DNA of 8,998 bases from Candidatus Cloacimonadota bacterium (lineage in GTDB: Bacteria > Muiribacteriota > UBA6191 > JACPRK01). Both the position numbers and the translations under genes were made by a program. Below the pieces are notes generated by a model. That model ran no database searches. It saw only the letters and a program-made list of their open reading frames with translations, and was not told the origin of the DNA. Shown here piece after piece: positions 4,625 through 8,998 of the stretch (position 1 is its first letter; every line of letters begins with the position of its first letter). The stretch spans positions 1-8,998 of the forward strand of contig JAJFLN010000750.1 in the NCBI GenBank assembly GCA_021772705.1. Direction: 5' to 3'.

Positions 4625-7327
4625 ATGGTTCTGGTGATTCTCGGCTTCGTCCTGGGCGCCATGCCGGCAGGGGCGGAGGAGCCGCCTTCAGAGCCCGGCT
4701 CGCTCCTGATACTCTCGACGCCCTCCGGGGCTGCGGTCCGAATGGACGGCACGACCTTGCCAGACCTGACGCCGATCTTCATTCCCTCACTTCCGCCGGG
4801 GCCTCGGAAGCTCACACTCGAACGTTTCGGATTTCGTAGGGTGGAGCGGCTGGTGGACATGGGGAGCGAGTCCTTGGAAACTCTGGACGTCGAGCTGGAT
4901 CAGACGCAGGTGGAGCTGCCATGGGATTCCCTCAGGATTCTGCAGGAGATGGCCACCGGGGACGCCACGACCGCCGAGGCGGCCCGGCGGAAGCTCGGCA
5001 ATCTGGGAGCCCGGGGGATCCCCGGTCTCATCGAGGCCGTCCGATCCGGCGATCCGGTGCTGACCGCCCTGGCCCGGGAGCGCTTGGTCGAATTGGGGGA
5101 TGGGGCGAGACGTGCCCTGGTCATGGCCATGTCCGACGACGAGGATGGGAACATCAGCAGGTTGGTCGCTTCCTACGGCGTCGCAGTTGTCCCCGATCTG
5201 CTCCGGGCTAATCGAGACCTGGATGATGCCGGGGAGCTGTCCCGCCCCATCTCGGAGATTGGAGCCCCGGCCATCCCGTTCCTGCTCGAGGCTCTGCAGC
5301 ACCGTACCGACAGGTTCCTGGCGGCCCGGGCCCTGGGTTACATGGGATCTGCCGCGGCCACGGTGCTCGTCTCCGCGGCGTCCCACCCCGACCCGTTGAT
5401 CCGGGAGAGTGTGGCGATGGCGATCCTGGAGTCCGAGGTCCCTGCCGGTTCGGTTGGAGAGATCCTCAAAATCCTACGGGATGATCCAAGTCCGGCTGTT
5501 CGAAAGCGGGTCGCAACGGCGATGGAGATCGAGCCGAACCAGCACCGGGGGAGCGCCGAGAGGCTGCACGCCTTGCGCGGTGGTCCGGGACTCACCGAGA
5601 GCCTGGCTGCGGCTCTCACCACCTCGGACCCGGCGGCCCGGGAGCAAGCTGCCGACGAACTCGGTCAGATCGAACCACCCACGGTGGAGAGCACAGCGGG
5701 ATTGATCATCATGCTCCAGACCGACCCCGAGCCTTCGGTCCGGATGGCGGCTGTTCGGGCCCTGAGATATGGGCGAGTGATCGAGTCCGCGGCCGCGCTG
5801 GCGTCGGGTCTCGATGACCCGGACCTGGAGATTCGGGTGCAAGTCATGGGCGCTCTCAGCGAGTACGCCGGTGTGCCGGGATGCCAGGAGTACGTGGCCA
5901 GGGCCCGCTCGTCTATCTCTCAGCTACTACGGGTTCCGGAACTCAGCTTCTCGGTGCGGCGAAAGGCCTACTGGCTCGTCTCGGATCTGCACGCCTGGGA
6001 GGCCGTGGCTATCCTGCGCGAGCGCTTCTCCGATTGCGGCGGGGAGGAGCGTGAACAGATCCTGAGCGCCCTGGCGCGGCTTCGGGCATTCGCAGCCGTA
6101 CCCCTGGTCCGGCAGGCCCTGGCGGACCCCGAAACCCGCCGTGCCGGCCTGGAGGCCTGCCTCGAACTGGGTCCTCTCGGGCGTCAACTCTCCCCCGACC
6201 TGTCTGGTTTGCTTGATGATCCTCAGAGTCAGGATCGACAGGCCATCGCCCAGGCACTTGGGGCCCTGGCGGATTCGAAGTCTTTGCCGGCATTGACCTC
6301 CTTGCTCAGAGACGACGATCGGGAGGTTCTGATTGCAGCCGCTGCAGCCCTGGGTGTGATGGGTCCCGAATCTTCCGCTGCGGTGCAGCAGCTCGCCCGG
6401 CTGCTCCCCATTGACGACAGGGATGTCCGGGTGGCCGTCCTGGACGCCCTCGGTGCGATCGGGCCTCCGGCGAGGACTGTGGCCAGCCAGATCGCACACT
6501 ATCTGGCTGATGGAGACAAAGAGGTCGAGACCGCCGCCGGCTGGGCCTTGGAACGGCTCGGGCCCGCCGCGGAGGCGGCTGTCCCCTTGCTCAAAGATCT
6601 GTTGATCCACGAGAGGAGCGATGTCCGGGTGTCTGCCGCCCAGGCCCTGGCCCACGTCGGAAAGATGGCTCACATCGCCATCGCCCCGCTGATACGGATG
6701 CTGGGTGAGACCGACGAGTCTCTTGTTGGCGCGGCCCTCGAGGCCCTGGCCGCCATCGGGCCCGCTGCCATCGACGCCGTCCCCCGGATGATCCCCATGC
6801 TCTCCGGAGACGGTGGCATCGGCTGGACGGCACAGCGCGCCATCGGTGGCATGGGCAGCGCCGCCGTTCCGCACCTGGTGAAGGCCCTGGACCGGCCGGA
6901 GCTGTCGCAGCACGCAGCCTTCGCCCTCCTTCGACTGGGAGTGGTCGCCTCCCCAGCGATTCCAGGACTGTCCCGGATGGTGGAGGCCGAGAGCCTGGAG
7001 CTGCGATGGACCGCCGGCCAGGCCCTGTCGGCCATCGGCCCTGCCGCTGTACCGGCTCTCATCGACCTGCTTCGATCCCGCCACGCCCACGCCAGGCAGC
7101 AGGCGGCGGCCTCCCTGGCCCAGATGGGCCCTCTCGCGATCCTGGCGCTGCCAGAGCTGATCGAGGCCCTGTCAGACCCCGCCGCTCGATGGCGCGCCGC
7201 CGAGGCCATCCGAGGGCTGGGAGAACAGCCGGCAGCAGCCCTGGAGGCAAAGCTCCCAGGAATGGACGAGGAGACCGCTGCCGTGGCGCGAGAGACCCTC
7301 TGGCGCATTCGCAATCGTCGCTGGTAG
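4625..7327 (+). CDS. Exported PEGA-domain protein with about 24 HEAT-like repeats
   Basis: Predicted exported scaffold protein of 900 aa. Residues 1-17 (MVLVILGFVLGAMPAGA) form a signal peptide with an AGA cleavage site. Residues 25-92 match a PEGA domain: GSLLILSTPSGAAVRMDG, then TPIFIPSLPPGPRKLTLERFGF. From about residue 100 to the end there are roughly 24 tandem helical repeats of 30-33 residues with the HEAT pattern, for example AVPALIDLLRS...ARQQAAASLAQMGPLA. Repeats in the second half (from about 540) are the most regular, with recurrent AIGPAA turns. PEGA domains are known from surface and cell-wall-associated bacterial proteins, and HEAT solenoids bind other proteins; the partner is unknown. 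No catalytic motif is visible. The start is uncertain: ATG 4625 (or the adjacent GTG 4622) fits the signal peptide, but no Shine-Dalgarno is clear. An upstream start at 4331 would translate through the palindromic element and bury the signal sequence, so it is not preferred. It follows the SecD-head gene in the same direction. Confidence 0.85.
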   Translation: MVLVILGFVLGAMPAGAEEPPSEPGSLLILSTPSGAAVRMDGTTLPDLTPIFIPSLPPGPRKLTLERFGFRRVERLVDMGSESLETLDVELDQTQVELPWDSLRILQEMATGDATTAEAARRKLGNLGARGIPGLIEAVRSGDPVLTALARERLVELGDGARRALVMAMSDDEDGNISRLVASYGVAVVPDLLRANRDLDDAGELSRPISEIGAPAIPFLLEALQHRTDRFLAARALGYMGSAAATVLVSAASHPDPLIRESVAMAILESEVPAGSVGEILKILRDDPSPAVRKRVATAMEIEPNQHRGSAERLHALRGGPGLTESLAAALTTSDPAAREQAADELGQIEPPTVESTAGLIIMLQTDPEPSVRMAAVRALRYGRVIESAAALASGLDDPDLEIRVQVMGALSEYAGVPGCQEYVARARSSISQLLRVPELSFSVRRKAYWLVSDLHAWEAVAILRERFSDCGGEEREQILSALARLRAFAAVPLVRQALADPETRRAGLEACLELGPLGRQLSPDLSGLLDDPQSQDRQAIAQALGALADSKSLPALTSLLRDDDREVLIAAAAALGVMGPESSAAVQQLARLLPIDDRDVRVAVLDALGAIGPPARTVASQIAHYLADGDKEVETAAGWALERLGPAAEAAVPLLKDLLIHERSDVRVSAAQALAHVGKMAHIAIAPLIRMLGETDESLVGAALEALAAIGPAAIDAVPRMIPMLSGDGGIGWTAQRAIGGMGSAAVPHLVKALDRPELSQHAAFALLRLGVVASPAIPGLSRMVEAESLELRWTAGQALSAIGPAAVPALIDLLRSRHAHARQQAAASLAQMGPLAILALPELIEALSDPAARWRAAEAIRGLGEQPAAALEAKLPGMDEETAAVARETLWRIRNRRW

Positions 7328-7337
7328 CTGGAGAGGT

Positions 7338-7379
7338 GGGCGGCCGGATCCTTGCCGCCCTCGGCTGCTCCTGGCCGAG
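7338..7379 (+). terminator. Tandem hairpins after the PEGA/HEAT gene
   Basis: GGGCGGC (7338-7344) pairs with GCCGCCC (7354-7360) around a 9-base loop. A second stem follows at once: CTCGGC (7360-7365) with GCCGAG (7374-7379), loop 8. They begin 10 bases after the stop codon. The stems are strongly GC-rich, but only CTGTTCC follows, so a T-tract is missing. Likely the transcript end of the upstream gene. Confidence 0.5.
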
Positions 7380-7471
7380 CTGTTCCGGATCGCTGCTCTA
7401 ACGATGCTGATGCTGCGCACCGTCACTGAGAACAGCAGCACCTTGAAGTTCACAAGCGCCGAGTTCGAGGA

Positions 7472-7493
7472 GTAGTACCCCATGGGCTACTAC
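7472..7493. promoter_or_regulatory. 22-bp palindrome upstream of the AAA ATPase gene
   Basis: GTAGTA-C-CCCATGGG-C-TACTAC is an interrupted palindrome: the 6-bp outer arms and the 8-bp centre are perfect, with one unpaired C on each side. It ends 42 bases before the ATPase start codon, a typical place for a repressor site. The octamer GCAGCACC also occurs on both sides, at 7435-7442 and 7495-7502. No protein partner can be named. Confidence 0.35.
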
Positions 7494-7535
7494 GGCAGCA
7501 CCGAGATACAGCCTCGACGAGGATAGGAGGAGAAG

Positions 7536-8462
7536 ATGCAGATAGAGCGCCTCGAGATCCGCAACTACCGCTTGTTTCGGTCTGCGGAGCTGGAGGATTT
7601 GCCCAACCTGACCGTGGTGGCCGGAGCCAACGGCTCGGGCAAGTCGACGCTCTTCGACGTCTTCAGTTTTCTCAAGGAGGCATTGACGCGGAACGTCGCC
7701 TCAGCAGTAGCCCGCCGGGGTGGGTTCCGGGAGCTGGTCTCCTGTGGGGAGACGGGGGCTATCGGCGTAACCGTCAAGTTCCGCGAGAGTGGAGGACGTC
7801 TGGCCACGTACCGCCTCGAGATTGGCGAGGATGCAGGGCGTCCGGTCGTGCACCGCGAGATACTCAAGTTCCGGCGTGGTCAGTCTGGGAAGCCCTGGCA
7901 CTTCGTGGACTTCTCCCGGGGCAAAGGCACGGCCATTACCAACGAATCCGTCTACGGTCAGAAAGGAGCCAAGGCCGACTGGGAGGAGAAGGTCTTGGAC
8001 GACCCCAGCGTGCTATCAATCAAGGGGCTCGGTCAGTTCAAGGAGTTCCGCATCGTAGCCGAGTTCCGGAACCTGATCGAGAACTGGCACATCTCGGACT
8101 TTCACATCAACGACGCCAGGCCGAGCGCCGAGGCGGGCTACGCCGAGCACCTCTCGACGCGCGGCGACAACATCGCCCAGGTCGCCCAGTTCCTCTATGA
8201 GCACCACCGCGACCGGTTCAACCGGGTCTTGCAGGTGATGAGCGAGCGAGTGCCCGGCGTGAGCGGCGTCGAGGCGAAACCGACCGAGGACGGGCGGCTC
8301 GTCCTGCGCTTCCAGGACGGCAGCTTCAAGGACCCGTTCGTAGCCCGCTTCGTGTCCGATGGCACCATCAAGATGTTCGCCTGCCTGGTGCTGCTTCACG
8401 ATCCGAGGCCCCACCCGCTGCTTGCCGTCGAGGAGCCGGAGAACCAGCTCGCCCCTCGGTAG
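7536..8462 (+). CDS. AAA family ATPase, C-terminally truncated
   Basis: ATPase of the RecF/OLD-like AAA group (AAA_21 type), 308 aa. Walker A is GANGSGKST at residues 30-38, the signature-like loop is FVSDGT (272-277) and Walker B is LLAVEEPEN (295-303). The start is secure: AGGAGG (7525-7530) lies 5 bases before ATG 7536, and MQIERLEIRNYRLF is the typical opening. The protein ends five residues after Walker B, in QLAPR followed by TAG. Family members normally continue for some 60-80 residues, including the stretch equivalent to 'LxPxLLxxLAEEFR' and the switch histidine in STHSP; neither is found in any frame downstream. ATP hydrolysis is therefore doubtful. Relatives are often paired with a TOPRIM-like or DUF4276 partner in defence islands; no partner is visible here. 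It is probably a decaying accessory gene. A hairpin (GTACG 8463-8467, CGTAC 8476-8480) directly follows the stop codon. Confidence 0.85.
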   Translation: MQIERLEIRNYRLFRSAELEDLPNLTVVAGANGSGKSTLFDVFSFLKEALTRNVASAVARRGGFRELVSCGETGAIGVTVKFRESGGRLATYRLEIGEDAGRPVVHREILKFRRGQSGKPWHFVDFSRGKGTAITNESVYGQKGAKADWEEKVLDDPSVLSIKGLGQFKEFRIVAEFRNLIENWHISDFHINDARPSAEAGYAEHLSTRGDNIAQVAQFLYEHHRDRFNRVLQVMSERVPGVSGVEAKPTEDGRLVLRFQDGSFKDPFVARFVSDGTIKMFACLVLLHDPRPHPLLAVEEPENQLAPR

Positions 8463-8509
8463 GTACGTCCGTTGTCGTACGCTGGACCTCCCGGTGGCTG
8501 AGTCTGTTA

Positions 8510-8849
8510 GTGTTCTCGGGTGAACCTGCAGGTTACTCGGAGCACGAGTCTCTGTGTAGACTGAGCGATATCGGCGGGGCCGTCATCGGTTTCATCCGGA
8601 CGTGCCTCGAGGAGGAGGTGTCGGCCAGCTCGGACATCGTCGGCTCCACGAAGATGGCGCTCCAGAAGGGACTCTCCTCCGGCCAGGGGCAGGCGATGGA
8701 GGAGATCACCCAGGAGTAAGACCAGTCCGTCCTCGATCGGTACCTCGAGAGGACCGGGAAGAAGGCTGCCGACCACGTGCCCAACGAGAAGCACGCCGCC
8801 CGGGGGTAAGTCCTTCCGGGAGCGTCTCCTCGGCCAGCTCAAGAAGTAG
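8510..8849 (+). pseudogene. Unidentified degraded reading frame
   Basis: I do not recognise this product. A frame opens at GTG 8510 and runs 69 codons to TAA 8717-8719 (ending AMEEITQE). The same frame is then open for 29 more codons, reading DQSVLDRYLERTGKKAADHV and on to AARG before TAA 8807-8809. That stop follows a run of five G; one extra G would continue the frame as GKSFRERLLGQLKK and stop at 8849. The composition (acidic and polar, with a basic tail) looks protein-like, but no ribosome site precedes the GTG. This could be a gene with one nonsense and one frameshift mutation, or chance open frames. Confidence is low. Confidence 0.25.
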
Positions 8850-8998
8850 TCGAGCCGCAGCTCAAGTCCAACGGACCGGGCGACGTCGTAGGTCGGGCAA
8901 CTATGAGCCACGGGTCTCCTCCTCGTCTTGGTCGAAGATTGGCGTTTTCACCTACCTTCTACGAGTTGGAGGCCCGTTTCTTCAATCAGAGACTACAT
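8850..8998. other. Right-end stretch without a recognisable gene
   Basis: No frame on either strand carries a recognisable domain, and stop codons break all plus-strand frames. I see no tRNA, terminator or strong repeat here. Together with 8463-8849 it makes about 530 bp of low-coding sequence after the truncated ATPase gene, and a gene beginning outside the window could overlap it. Confidence 0.4.

Noticed and set aside
5927..7090. 387-codon open frame on the minus strand within the HEAT gene
   Set aside because: Its Gly- and Gln-rich, repetitive composition mirrors the HEAT repeats on the plus strand; no domain is seen.
7404..7475. 23-codon small frame (MLMLRTVTENSSTLKFTSAEFEE) between the HEAT and ATPase genes
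   Set aside because: No ribosome site or known family; its end overlaps the palindrome, so a chance frame is more likely.
7536..8462. A complete anti-phage defence module built on the ATPase
   Set aside because: The ATPase is truncated and no nuclease, TOPRIM or DUF4276 partner is present in the window.

Overview
The window is a GC-rich, single-copy-looking chromosomal segment with six supportable protein genes, one of which is hidden by an in-frame UGA codon. The mix of genes fits an uncultivated soil or sediment bacterium (Acidobacteriota-like or a similar high-GC phylum): an actinobacterial-style PepN, a PEGA plus HEAT-repeat secreted protein, a two-motif CDGSH protein and an ArsC-fold selenoprotein. 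The taxonomic guess is inference. No rRNA, tRNA, CRISPR array or transposase is visible.

Layout: (1) 164-2713 (+), a complete M1-family aminopeptidase N with all catalytic motifs. (2) A minus-strand pair that runs towards pepN: a CDGSH iron-sulfur protein (3473-3225) followed 104 bp later by an ArsC-family selenoprotein (3120-2776). Its Sec codon is TGA at 3084-3082, followed by a bacterial SECIS-like hairpin at 3066-3048. Conventional gene calling keeps only the C-terminal two thirds of this gene. (3) A 305-bp divergent intergenic region (3474-3778) with promoter-like boxes and nested palindromes. (4) 3779-4315 (+), a small exported protein built around a stand-alone SecDF P1-head domain. 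(5) A 130-bp palindromic REP/MITE-like element (4350-4479), flanked by a perfect 10-bp direct repeat. (6) 4625-7327 (+), an exported protein with a PEGA domain and about 24 HEAT-like repeats. (7) 7536-8462 (+), an AAA ATPase of the RecF/OLD-like group that stops just after Walker B, so it lacks its normal C-terminus. It is followed by about 530 bp of degraded-looking sequence with no convincing intact gene.

Functional reading: the CDGSH protein and the selenoprotein probably form one redox-related transcription unit. The SecD-head protein and the PEGA/HEAT protein are both exported, lie in the same direction and are separated by the palindromic element; a shared role is possible but not shown. 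The right end looks like an accessory region undergoing decay. The selenoprotein gene is the most notable item. Its family is already known, so the novelty is the missed gene and its context rather than a new family.
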